From the NCBI RefSeq assembly GCF_012849055.1, contig NZ_CP051677.1:4913001-4977000 (forward strand): 64,000 nt of DNA, in the 5' to 3' direction. This DNA is from Spirosoma rhododendri. GTDB lineage: Bacteria > Bacteroidota > Bacteroidia > Cytophagales > Spirosomataceae. Positions 8,626-17,264 of the stretch are shown here, one piece after another; positions within the stretch are counted from its first letter, which is position 1; each line of letters starts with the position of its first letter. The position numbers and the translations under genes were made by a program. The notes below the pieces were generated by a model. That model made no database searches. It had not been told where the DNA came from and saw only the letters and a list, made by a program, of their open reading frames with translations.

Positions 8626-10257
8626 TTACTTCAGCATAAACCGATCGAGCAAGAGGTAACGGTCCCGATTTTTTTCCGTTTCAGCCCGCGTATTTACGTC
8701 GATCATCATCACACTCGCAGGTTTTCCCGGTACAACGGCGGGCCAATTTGGTAAACCGGTTCCGTTTGGATTACCCGTTTTGATGAAATCAGCGAAGTAT
8801 TGTTGCATGGTTTTCGACACGGTATAATCGTCGGGAGTCCAGGCGTAGACGGTATTTGTGCCCAGATTTCCCATCGCGTATTCAATTTCAGCCGAGTGAA
8901 CAGCCCCTTTAGCCACCGGCATTTTGATGGCATTGGGGTCGTTGTTTTTAACTACTCCACCCGCCAAACCGGGGGTAGCATCGCCCATTTTTGCCGTCAT
9001 TCCCGGACGCGCCCGCGTGTACATATACCGGTACACAGGCTTGCCACCCGTCTGACTTTGCAGGTCCGACCATTTCCACGTGCTGAACCCAATAAACCGA
9101 TCGCCCGCTAAACTCGTCGCGACCGATTCTACATCATTATCCGATTGAGCCGCGTACTGCTTCAGAATGTCGTTGGCTTGTTCGGGGTACATTTTTTTCA
9201 CCGCGCTGGTGTAATTTTCGACCGTCGGTGCTTCTTTTCCCAGCATCGCCCGGTAGTTCATTTCTTCCGAATTCCAGCCAACCAGCAAGGGTACGTGTGC
9301 CTGCTGACCACTCTCAAAAATCGCGAGTGGCGACTTCGGGAAAAAGTACCCATCGATCACAACAGAAAAGCGTGGTGTGTTGGGCTGCGCAGTTGCCTGA
9401 AGCATCTTTTCGGCCGGTATCGCCCGCAGATCGGCCAAAGATTTGGCACCCAGCTGTTCGGCAAACGCAACGCCCTGTTTTTCACCTTCTGCCAGCGACA
9501 CCGGCGACAGCGTGCCAAGTAGCGATCCGCTTTCGCCGATGGCTCCGGCCATCATATTTTTCGACAGGGGCGACGCCATCAGCGCACTAACCGATACAGA
9601 CCCTGCCGATTCCCCGGCAATGGTAATCCGGTTGGGGTCGCCACCAAACGCGGCAACGTTATCGCGCACCCATTTCAATGCTGCGTACTGATCGAGCAGG
9701 CCGTAGTTGCCCGACGCTTTGTGGGGCGACTCGGCGGTCAGTTCGGGATGCACCATAAAGCCGAATACGTTGAGTCGGTAGTTGACCGTAACGGCCACAA
9801 TACCGCGCTTTGCCATACTTTCGCCGTCGTATCGCGGTTCTGAGCCGTCACCCGCCACGAAACCTCCGCCGTAGTAATAAACGAGTACGGGCAGTTTTTC
9901 CTTTGCCGATTTAGCTGGTGTCCAGACGTTTAGATACAAACAATCTTCGCTGACCCCGTTCGACCGGAAGCCCATGTCGCCGAAAATTGGTCGCTGCATC
10001 GCGCGTGGCCCGAACGCCGTGGCCTGCCGGACACCCTGCCAGTTGGCAGCTGGCTGGGGCTCTTTCCAGCGCAGATCGCCAACAGGTGGCGCTGCGAAGG
10101 GAATCCCCTTAAACGCACGAACACCGCTGCTCTCCAGCGTTCCGGCCAATGTACCGTTGGCGACTTTCGCTTGTGGCTGTGACGCTGCCCCCGACTGCGC
10201 CAGCGCAGGCAGCGTAACGCAGCTGGTCAGTGCAAGACCGACAATCAGATTTCTCAT
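8626..10257 (-). CDS. secreted type-B carboxylesterase
   Basis: Alpha/beta-hydrolase of the carboxylesterase/lipase type B family, cleaving ester bonds of unknown substrates outside the cytoplasm. The second ATG is taken as start because it gives a clean signal peptide (MRNLIVGLALTSCVTLPALA) and a 543-residue protein; the longer frame adds 18 residues. Oxyanion-hole glycines lie at about 130-132 (YYYGGGFVAG), the nucleophile Ser217 in GESAGS, and the catalytic His region in GAVHSAEIEYAMG. Single gene with its own terminator. Confidence 0.9.
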   Translation of the reverse strand: MRNLIVGLALTSCVTLPALAQSGAASQPQAKVANGTLAGTLESSGVRAFKGIPFAAPPVGDLRWKEPQPAANWQGVRQATAFGPRAMQRPIFGDMGFRSNGVSEDCLYLNVWTPAKSAKEKLPVLVYYYGGGFVAGDGSEPRYDGESMAKRGIVAVTVNYRLNVFGFMVHPELTAESPHKASGNYGLLDQYAALKWVRDNVAAFGGDPNRITIAGESAGSVSVSALMASPLSKNMMAGAIGESGSLLGTLSPVSLAEGEKQGVAFAEQLGAKSLADLRAIPAEKMLQATAQPNTPRFSVVIDGYFFPKSPLAIFESGQQAHVPLLVGWNSEEMNYRAMLGKEAPTVENYTSAVKKMYPEQANDILKQYAAQSDNDVESVATSLAGDRFIGFSTWKWSDLQSQTGGKPVYRYMYTRARPGMTAKMGDATPGLAGGVVKNNDPNAIKMPVAKGAVHSAEIEYAMGNLGTNTVYAWTPDDYTVSKTMQQYFADFIKTGNPNGTGLPNWPAVVPGKPASVMMIDVNTRAETEKNRDRYLLLDRFMLK

Positions 10258-10436
10258 GGATATTTTCTGTTTTTGATTTACAGGAAAAAGCAATCCGTTA
10301 AAATTACGCATAGCTACTAATTGTAAATGCGGGAAGCCCCAAAAACTACTGTTTACGGGCGGCTATTTTGCCAGACAAACTAACTAATACGGCCTCCATT
10401 TTGGGTGACTATATCGGCTGTTATCCGGGAAAGTAA

Positions 10437-10823
10437 TCAGCTATTGTGGGTAACGAACCGTTGCATGCGTTCGTTATACAGATCAAGTTGCGCATCGTCG
10501 GGCTGGCCTGATTGATAGAGGTCAAAGAGGAGAAAATCAGCCCGGTCGGCCCCTTCGATCATACCTTCGAACTTTAATTCCTGCTCCACCCACCGCGCCG
10601 ATTTATGAAGCGTGGTAGCCTGCAAAAGCACCGCCCGCGTGACGTCAGCTGTGCGCTCCGGGTTCTGCGTTGTCAGCAACAGTGTATTAATCGTTCGTAT
10701 GTAATCCTGGTGCGTTAATTCCGGATCGGGCAGGGTTGTCTGACTCCACTGATTGGCAAGCAGCTGAGTTAATTCGTGGTAAGGCGGCTGGTCAAGATCG
10801 CTGGGTCGTATGCGTCGATTCAC
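10437..10823 (-). CDS. hypothetical protein, 128 aa
   Basis: No family recognised. The product is soluble, acidic and probably all-helical (for example DYIRTINTLLLTTQNPERTA and ADFLLFDLYQSGQPDDAQLD), with no signal peptide and no cysteine. It stands alone, with about 180 bases to the upstream end of the esterase gene and a long empty stretch on its own 5' side. Confidence 0.55.
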   Translation of the reverse strand: MNRRIRPSDLDQPPYHELTQLLANQWSQTTLPDPELTHQDYIRTINTLLLTTQNPERTADVTRAVLLQATTLHKSARWVEQELKFEGMIEGADRADFLLFDLYQSGQPDDAQLDLYNERMQRFVTHNS

Positions 10824-11122
10824 AATTTAAGGCTATTGTTTTTTCCTTGGATTCCCCGCCTTCAAAGCGCGCTGATCGGTGAGATCAATAGCGTACTAAT
10901 TGCTACGTGAGGTTGATTACAACTGTCTACTCACCGAACGTGTTTATCAGGTCGCCTTCTAGTGTTGTTTTTTACCATTCTGAACGCACTAGACATTCCG
11001 GATAGGTCGGCATTTTTTTGTTATTGACAACACCCGGCGATTTCGGCAGCGTAGAACCGACTCACTCATCCTACCACACCAAACCCGCAGCCAGCCTTAC
11101 CAGACAAGCTAGCAGATCAAAA
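10824..11122. other. non-coding gap, nothing recognised
   Basis: About 300 bases between the 128-residue orphan and a terminator. No RNA gene, repeat or convincing frame is visible. The only open frame (61 codons at 11018-11203) runs through the terminator and is rejected. Confidence 0.5.
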
Positions 11123-11162
11123 AAAATGCCCCGGTTCTGCAATTGCAGAACCGGGGCATTTT
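11123..11162 (-). terminator. perfect 40-base palindromic terminator
   Basis: Twenty-base arms (AAAATGCCCCGGTTCTGCAA and its exact inverse) without a loop. On the minus strand it is followed by eight T, placing it as the terminator of the small lipoprotein gene 30 bases upstream. Confidence 0.88.
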
Positions 11163-11191
11163 ACGTATTCCAGTGGTATAAACGGACTGGT

Positions 11192-11392
11192 TTATTTCGT
11201 TGAATCGGGCATAACAACTTTCGTTGTGTCGGTCATCATCATGGCCGAATCACCGCTAACGACGGTTTCGCTTTCAACGATAGTAGCCGTGTCGGTGGTT
11301 GCGGCCGATGACTCGGTTTTCTTCGACTGACAACCAACAGCCATCGACAACATTACAGCAAAGAAGAGGGTAGATTTGACGAAAGATTTCAT
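11192..11392 (-). CDS. small Ser/Thr-rich lipoprotein
   Basis: 66 residues with a lipoprotein signal: basic start, hydrophobic stretch and lipobox MAVGC with Cys21. The mature part is 45 residues of Ser, Thr, Asp and Met (SAMMMTDTTKVVMPDSTK) with no recognisable fold, typical of short disordered lipoproteins in Cytophagales. Function unknown. It has its own strong terminator, which argues that this short frame is real. Confidence 0.7.
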   Translation of the reverse strand: MKSFVKSTLFFAVMLSMAVGCQSKKTESSAATTDTATIVESETVVSGDSAMMMTDTTKVVMPDSTK

Positions 11393-11490
11393 GGTAATCG
11401 TGTATTTAATGGTTTCGCCGTTGATACACCACTGCCTGAAAGGTAACCCAGTTCTGCCGCAGCTTTACTTGCTTTTTAATATGACACCTA

Positions 11491-12237
11491 CTACTCCGGC
11501 TGATGATATACCAGCACCGGCACATCCGATTTTGCGATCAGGGCAGTGGTACGGTTTGGATGCAGTAGTTTATCGATAAAACCCGTCTGCGGATACAACT
11601 CCATCACAATCAGATCCGCCAGCGTTTTCTCCATCTGTTCTTCGGTCAGAATCATCAGCGTAGCGTCGAACGCATCGACCAGTGACCCCGTCTGTTTTGC
11701 CACGTCACTCTGCGTTGTTTTGGGCTGCATGGCATACGCGATCGACTTTACGTCCACCGGGTACGTTGCTTTATCTCCATCCTGATCGGGCGTTGGTACG
11801 ACCAGCACCGGGCAGCGCACTTTATCAACGACATCACTCACCGAACTCCCCGACAACCGATCAAAAAACGTACTGACGTCGCTGCGGCCCATCACGATTA
11901 GGTCGGCACTGTACTGGTTTGCCGCGTCGATGATTTCGTCCTCAACCGAGCCTACCCGCCAGTCCGACTGTACGGAGAAACCTTCGGCCTGAAGCGTAGT
12001 GCCTAACTCGTTCAGATTTCGCCGGCTGATATCTTCCAGTTCCATCGTGACCGGTGCCCCAACGCCAATGCCCGCGCCGGGGTCGGCAATGCTGGGCAGC
12101 GTCGTGTCGGGAACGATGGGCTGGTACACGTGCAGCAGGGTGATAGTGGCCCCAGTTTTTTTCGCGAACAGCCGCGCCCAGGCTAGTGGTGCGTCGGTTG
12201 TTGCGGAGAAATCGGTCGGAAAGAGCAGATTGTTCAT
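11491..12237 (-). CDS. tandem universal stress protein (UspA family)
   Basis: Two Usp alpha/beta domains in one chain. The first (about residues 1-145) opens with MNNLLFPTDFSATTDAPLAW and carries the ATP-binding style loop MGRSDVSTFFDRLSGSSV before VRCPVLVVP. The second (about 150-248) is more divergent and ends AKSDVPVLVYHQ. Family proteins bind nucleotides and respond to stress; the exact role here is unknown. The internal ATG is chosen because the preceding ten residues (FFHKDHSQR) do not belong to the domain. Confidence 0.88.
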   Translation of the reverse strand: MNNLLFPTDFSATTDAPLAWARLFAKKTGATITLLHVYQPIVPDTTLPSIADPGAGIGVGAPVTMELEDISRRNLNELGTTLQAEGFSVQSDWRVGSVEDEIIDAANQYSADLIVMGRSDVSTFFDRLSGSSVSDVVDKVRCPVLVVPTPDQDGDKATYPVDVKSIAYAMQPKTTQSDVAKQTGSLVDAFDATLMILTEEQMEKTLADLIVMELYPQTGFIDKLLHPNRTTALIAKSDVPVLVYHQPE

Positions 12238-12306
12238 GCGTTGTGAATGGTCTTTATGGAAGAACAAACGAAACGACCAACGTTCCCGTCCCGACCGGAA
12301 TTTTGT

Positions 12307-13245
12307 TTACTGTGCAGGCTTGTCCGTGGCAATCCCGCCCATTTTTTCGACCGCCAGCAGCTGTTTCATGGTCTTGTCCATCCCTTCCGTTGACCCATCA
12401 AGGAAGATCACGTTGCCCTTCCCGTTTTCGGCGAAATGCTTGATAGCTTCGGTCCAGATCGAGAACAGAATCAGCGATGCGTCGAGTTTGGCTTCGGTCA
12501 TCACTTTGGCGGACTCGGCCATGCCTTTCGCCACCTCTTCGCGGAATAATGCCACCCCCTGACCCCGCAGCTGCGACGCACTTTTCTCGGCTTCAGCCGA
12601 AATTTGAATGGCGTTACCCTCGGCTTCGGCAGCTTTGGTTTTGGTGATGAGCAGGGCCTGCCCTTCGTTTTCGGCGGCAGCTTTCAGATTCGAGGAAGCC
12701 ACAACCTGCGCCATCGACCGCATGATGATTTCGTCGAACGCGATGTCGTTGAGCTGCAAATCGATCAGGTGATAGCCCCAGCTTTCGAGTAGTGTGTCGA
12801 TCTGGGCTTTGACGTGTTCGATGATTTCGCCCCGCAGCCCCAGAATTTCGGCCTGCCGTTTGGTGGCCACGAAACTACGAATCGAACCCTCGATGGTGCG
12901 GATCAGCGCCTGCATAAACGATCCCTGATCGATGAATTTGAAGGCAACGTTCTTGACCGTTTCCTCTTCCTGATTTAGCACCGAATACACCAGCATCGCC
13001 TTGAAATTGACGTTGGCCTGATCGGAGGTGATCGCCTGAAACGCCAGCTCGACAGACTGGTTTTGGATTGACACGCGCCGGTAAATGAATTCGACGAACG
13101 GAATCTTGAAATTCAGACCGGGCGTCATGATCCGGGCGTATTTGCCGAAAATCGTGACGACGGCTACGGTACCCTGCTGCACGATCACAACAGAAAGGAA
13201 CACAACAGTGGCCGCGAGGACCAATAAAATCAGAAGAAACGGCAT
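12307..13245 (-). CDS. SPFH/band 7 membrane protein
   Basis: Stomatin/prohibitin/flotillin/HflC superfamily protein, 312 residues. A single N-terminal membrane segment (PFLLILLVLAATVVFLSVVI) is followed by the SPFH domain (VAVVTIFGKYARIMTPGLNF, then YRRVSIQNQSVELAFQAITS) and a long helical region with Ala/Glu repeats typical of oligomer formation (KAAEAEGNAIQISAEAEKSA). Such proteins form ring scaffolds in the membrane and often guard proteases. It precedes the universal stress gene on the same strand with a 69-base gap, so the two may be co-transcribed. Confidence 0.87.
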   Translation of the reverse strand: MPFLLILLVLAATVVFLSVVIVQQGTVAVVTIFGKYARIMTPGLNFKIPFVEFIYRRVSIQNQSVELAFQAITSDQANVNFKAMLVYSVLNQEEETVKNVAFKFIDQGSFMQALIRTIEGSIRSFVATKRQAEILGLRGEIIEHVKAQIDTLLESWGYHLIDLQLNDIAFDEIIMRSMAQVVASSNLKAAAENEGQALLITKTKAAEAEGNAIQISAEAEKSASQLRGQGVALFREEVAKGMAESAKVMTEAKLDASLILFSIWTEAIKHFAENGKGNVIFLDGSTEGMDKTMKQLLAVEKMGGIATDKPAQ

Positions 13246-13362
13246 GGTATTCTTTCGTTTAGGTTGACGGGCCGAATCTACCGGTTTCGCCTGATCGATA
13301 GCCTGTTCTATCGGATGAACGGCCTAAAAGAACACAGCCCGTGCGTGGGTGTTGATGAGCGC

Positions 13363-13401
13363 AAAAAAAAAGCGGATGCAACCCCGACAGGCTGCATCCG
13401 C
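13363..13401 (-). terminator. hairpin terminator, minus strand
   Basis: Arms GCGGATGCA and TGCATCCGC around a 12-base loop, followed on the minus strand by nine T. It lies beyond the large palindrome downstream of the MFS gene and is probably the transcription end for that gene. Confidence 0.75.
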
Positions 13402-13429
13402 GCCAGATTCACAAGTGGATGAATCTAAT

Positions 13430-13679
13430 TCAGCAGTGATAAATACCCCGCGGCCCCTGAAGGGGGAGAAGTCCGCGAACAAACTTCTCCCCTTCAGAGG
13501 TTGTTTGGGGAACGATTTCAGGATCCTAGAATCGCCTTTTTTGTCATCCCGACGCAGGAGGGATCTTCGGTATTGACGAATCAAACCGCCTATTACCGAA
13601 GATCCCTCCTGGCGTCGGGATGACAAAAACTCCTTCCCCAAACAACCTCTCAGGGGCCGGGGGGTATTTATTACTGCTA
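13430..13679. repeat. 250-base palindrome made of three nested inverted repeats
   Basis: Outer arms 13430-13460 and about 13650-13679 (core AAATACCCC, CGGCCCCTGA) pair with two mismatches. A middle pair is CAGAGGTTGTTTGGGGAA at about 13494-13512 against 13634-13652. The inner pair, about 36 bases, is GTCATCCCGACGCAGGAGGG plus ATCTTCGGTA at 13537-13572 against 13594-13629, with a 21-base loop. The outer right arm touches the MFS stop codon. No frame or transposase is inside. It may be three repeat types inserted into each other. Confidence 0.88.
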
Positions 13680-14872
13680 CTAGGCTACTATTTCTTCCGG
13701 CATCTCGACATCGACAACGGTCGTTCTCGCGTTTCGCTGACGAACATACAGCACCGCCCCCAGCAACAAACCGGCAAAGGCCAGCCCGGCACCTACCCAT
13801 TGGGGCGATGCGTAGCCCAGCCCGGCCGCGATTGGCAAACCACCGAGGAAAGCACCCAGCGCATTGCCGATGTTGAAACCGGCCTGCGTTACCGACGATG
13901 CCAGCATTTCGGAGCCGTTGGATGCACGAATCATCAGAATCTGAATGGGCGCGCCCAGCGAGAACGAGATCGCCCCCGTCACGAAGGTCATGGCCAGCAA
14001 CGGCAGCTTGAATGGCGACAGGTAGTACACCGCAATCAGGCTGACGACCATCAGACCCAGGAACAGCATCGTTGCTTTGATGGGCGAAACGCGGTCAGCG
14101 ACAAGTCCCGATATCAGGTTACCCACGGCCATACCGACGCCCGCCAGCACCAGAATCCAGGTGATCTGATCGGCCCGGAAATGCGCAACTTCGGTTAGCA
14201 GCGGAGCGATGTAGCTGAACCACGCAAACAGCCCCCCCGTACCAATGGCCGTGATACCCAGAATCAGCCAGGGTTCGGCGTAAGTAAACAGTTTCAGGTC
14301 TTTACGCAGGTTGGTTTGCCCAACTACTGGCATATCCGGCAGCAGTTTATAGATGCCCGCCAGCGTAATCAGACCCACCACACCGATGACAACGAAAGTC
14401 AGCCGCCAGCTCAATTCGTGGCCGATATATGTACCGAGCGGTACACCAACGATGTTGGCTACCGTCAGCCCGGCAAACATCATCGAGATAGATTGTGCTT
14501 CCTTTCCCTTACCAGCCAGCCGACTCGCGACCACTGCCCGACGCCAAAGAACGCGCCGTGCGGCAGGCCCGACAGCAGCCGGGTAACCAGCATCACTTCG
14601 TAGCTGGGTGCAAACGACGACAGCAGGTTGAAGAGGGTAAACATAGCCATCAGCCCCAGCAGGATTTTCTTCGGCGGGTAGTTGCCCGCGATAGCTACAA
14701 GCAATGGAGCCCCCAGCACCACACCCAGCGCATAGGCCGAAATCAGGTGACCGGCTTCCGGAATCGAGACGTGCAGCGTCCGGGCCAGGTCCGGCAGGAT
14801 ACCCATCATCACGAATTCGGTCATTCCGATACCGAAGCCACCCATCGTCAGCGGAAGCAGATTCTTTTTCAT
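13680..14872 (-). CDS. MFS efflux transporter (AraJ/PbuE-like DHA1), frame broken once
   Basis: Twelve-helix proton-driven exporter, probably of sugars, nucleosides or drugs. The first part starts at MKKNLLPLTMGGFGIGMTEF (typical of the AraJ-type DHA1 subgroup) and runs to FFGVGQW; the second continues as VVASRLAGKGKEAQSISMMF. The frames join if one base is added to the GGG at 14537-14539 (minus strand), giving GVGAVVASRL and 397 residues, the normal length. As written, the break lies in the fourth or fifth helix and would kill the protein. It is one of eight similar breaks in this window. The ATG nearest the first helix is chosen over an upstream one. Confidence 0.82.
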
Positions 14873-15067
14873 ACGTTTAGCAAGTCTCGCGAATATCAGT
14901 GCAATTCCACTGCCACTGATTACCTTTTCGAGGCTATTATTCTTGGAGAAATGCAAAACGACGAAATTCGTTTCCTGTCCTGCGAATGTTCTAATTTCTT
15001 ACCGATTCAATACAATCAGGTTGATATAGCTGTCTGTTCAGCAAGAAGATATACTTACCAATAAGGT

Positions 15068-15165
15068 TGTCCCCGGCAGCTTCCAGCTGTCGAGCCGCCA
15101 GGCTAAAATGGAAGTGCATAGTTAGCCGCTAGCGCGGCTCCGACAGCTGGAAGCTGCCGGGGACA
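15068..15165. repeat. GGGACA-tailed inverted repeat pair
   Basis: Left arm TGTCCCCGGCAGCTTCCAGC and following TGTCG-GCCGC pairs with 15134-15165 (about 31 bases, one extra base). Each arm is itself a hairpin (GCAGCTTCCAGCTG) followed by GGGGACA, the same architecture as the unit at 5596-5689, with a different stem sequence. It lies between the MFS promoter region and the outer-membrane protein stop codon. The rest of the 14873-15187 gap shows nothing else. Confidence 0.8.
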
Positions 15166-15187
15166 GCAGACCTGTCCGTTCAACACT

Positions 15188-15804
15188 CTAGAAGCTAACG
15201 CCAAGCCGCACCGCCAGCCGGTTGTATATCCGGTGTTCGTCGCGCCGGATATCGTTCGTATTTAGTGGTCGCTGGGCATCCACCATCTGCCGTTTGTAGC
15301 TGAGAGAAATGACAAACGCGCCTTTCCCCGGCTTACCAATACGCAGGCCGATACCGGGGTTGAGCATCAGCCCACCCCGCGTCAGTTCGTAGCCCGTCGA
15401 TGCTTTGTCGAGCCAGGTCAGGCCATAGCCGACATCGGCGGAGGCAAAGATGCGGATGTTTTCCCGGTCGAATTCCTCGGTGGTGAGGTCGTAGCGAAGC
15501 CCCGCCCCGACCGGCAGCAGCAGTGCCCCGTTGTACCAGTCGACCCCGACGACGCCCCCACCGCCAGCCGGGGCAGCAGCCGTACCCCGTTGAACGTCTG
15601 TATGGTCAGGTTGACTTTATTCTGCACCACGTTGCTCTGCGACCCGATAAACGACGGGTAAATTACCCGCCCAAACAGGGCACCCAGCTCCGTATAGTTG
15701 ACGAAGGGGTGCGCTTTTTCAACAACCGGGACCTGCGCGTACAGTCCCGGCGAACTACCGACCAGCATCGCCAGCAGGCAGCCCAGCATACGGAGCCGTT
15801 GCAT
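15188..15804 (-). CDS. outer-membrane beta-barrel protein, frame broken once
   Basis: Signal peptide in residues 1-23 (ending GLYAQ), then strands such as FVNYTELGALFGRVIYPSFI. The first frame stops being protein-like after PRLAVG. Adding one base to the GGGGG tract at 15555-15559 (minus strand) continues as GVVGVDWYNGALLLPVGAGL and ends NRLAVRLGVSF, giving 205 residues with a C-terminal Phe as expected for a barrel. Ligand unknown. The preceding LVIVD gene stops one base before this start, so they are translated together and probably work together at the cell surface. Confidence 0.75.
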
Positions 15805-15805
15805 G

Positions 15806-17116
15806 TTAGGTCAGGATGGGGCGAGTGACGGGAATTTTGCTCAGCAGCCGCAGCCGGGCGGGGTTGCTGTAGTCGAACTGGTAGAAGCCGTCCTGCCCGA
15901 TCATCAGCAGAATTTTCTGGCCCGATACCGTCCCGAGCGGAATCACGTCGTAGGCTTGCAAATCTTCCATATACTGCTGCATGTTCCGGTCGATATGAAG
16001 CGGGTCGCTGGCGTTGAACGATTTCAGCCCGTAGGCCCCTTCGCAGATGAACAGGTTTGGGAAGTCGATGCCCAGCCCGTGCGGGTTACGCATCGGGTAG
16101 CTTTTCACCAGTTTGGGGCTGACCAGATTCGATACATCGACCACGTCGAGCTGATTGGCGTTGCCTGTGCAGGTGTTGCCTGACCGGAGCGTTACGTACG
16201 CCGTGTTGCCGTTAACAACCACCGGGTCGCAGACGCGGGCGTGGCTGAACGTCGACAGTTGGCGGGGCTGCGCGGGGTTGCTGTTGTCGTAGATCAGCAT
16301 GCCCGTCTGCGAACCGATAAACAGTTTGTCTTTGTAGGGAAAAATGGTTTCGATCCCGTTGCCCATCGTCAACGTCGTGCTCAGGGCGGGACTGGCCGGT
16401 TTTTCCACGTTGAACAGCTTCATATCCGACGACCCGACGGCGTACAGATACTTGTCGTACAGGGCAAACCGAGCCATCGACCCACCCGTGCCGCTGCTGC
16501 CACCCGCTGACCCAGCTTTTATATCGCTGGATGCGCTGCTTGCAAACATCACATCGACGCCCCACCAGCCCGTTGATGCGGGGGTTGCTTCGCAGTTGGT
16601 CTGAACAGTTTGCGTAACATAATCGACCCGCTGATCGCTGATAAGCACGTTGTTGTTGGTGGGCTGGTAGAACCACCAGCCGCCCTCGAACCGGCCTTGC
16701 GTAAACACGTTCTGCACCCGCGCTACTTCGCGAATGTCGGCCAGATTAGCGATGTCGAACGTGACCAGGTCCATGTAGCTGTCGGCGTAGAGGAAGTGGT
16801 CGCGAACGGCGATGTCGCCATTGCCGGGGATGTTGATAAACGCCAGTTGCTTCGGTGCCGACGGGTCGCGGTTATCGATGACGTGGATACCTTCTTTCAG
16901 TTCGTTGATGAATAGGTAGCCGTCTTTGGTGTAGATTTTACCCGGCTTCGCCAGCGTGCGCGCGCCCATCACGCTGATTGCCTGCCGCACCTGCGTGGTC
17001 GACAGGGTGACGGGTGTGTATTGGCGGAAGGTGCGTGTTTCGGTACAGTTATCGGTACAGGCGGTAGCCAGCCACGCGACGGGCAACCACACCAGCAGGT
17101 CAAGGATTCGGTTCAT
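15806..17116 (-). CDS. LVIVD-repeat lipoprotein
   Basis: Surface or periplasmic lipoprotein of about 436 residues with a beta-propeller-like LVIVD repeat region. The internal ATG is taken as start because it gives MNRILDLLVWLPVAWLATAC, a complete lipoprotein signal; the longest frame adds 16 residues of no clear sense. Repeats appear as GIHVIDNRDPSAPKQLAFIN, VTFDIANLADIREVARVQN, KLFNVEKPASPALSTTL, LIYDNSNPAQPRQLSTF and LDVVDVSNLVSPKLVKSYP. Function is unknown; it is probably a binding or scaffold protein. The outer-membrane barrel gene follows after one base. Confidence 0.85.
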   Translation of the reverse strand: MNRILDLLVWLPVAWLATACTDNCTETRTFRQYTPVTLSTTQVRQAISVMGARTLAKPGKIYTKDGYLFINELKEGIHVIDNRDPSAPKQLAFINIPGNGDIAVRDHFLYADSYMDLVTFDIANLADIREVARVQNVFTQGRFEGGWWFYQPTNNNVLISDQRVDYVTQTVQTNCEATPASTGWWGVDVMFASSASSDIKAGSAGGSSGTGGSMARFALYDKYLYAVGSSDMKLFNVEKPASPALSTTLTMGNGIETIFPYKDKLFIGSQTGMLIYDNSNPAQPRQLSTFSHARVCDPVVVNGNTAYVTLRSGNTCTGNANQLDVVDVSNLVSPKLVKSYPMRNPHGLGIDFPNLFICEGAYGLKSFNASDPLHIDRNMQQYMEDLQAYDVIPLGTVSGQKILLMIGQDGFYQFDYSNPARLRLLSKIPVTRPILT

Positions 17117-17264
17117 AGCGGTTGATAGGAAAAGGTACAGAGGCATGACCCAACGACAGAACATATCGTTGTAAGGCGCTCATAAATAGCTGATTGATTT
17201 ATTAAGCGGCCGTAGTCGGCGGCAATCGGCTGTCAATAGCTATCTTGGGAACATACAACCGCCC

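Noticed and set aside
13430..13679. CRISPR array or insertion sequence in the repeat block
   Set aside because: There are no regularly spaced direct repeats, no spacers and no transposase frame; the structure is palindromic.
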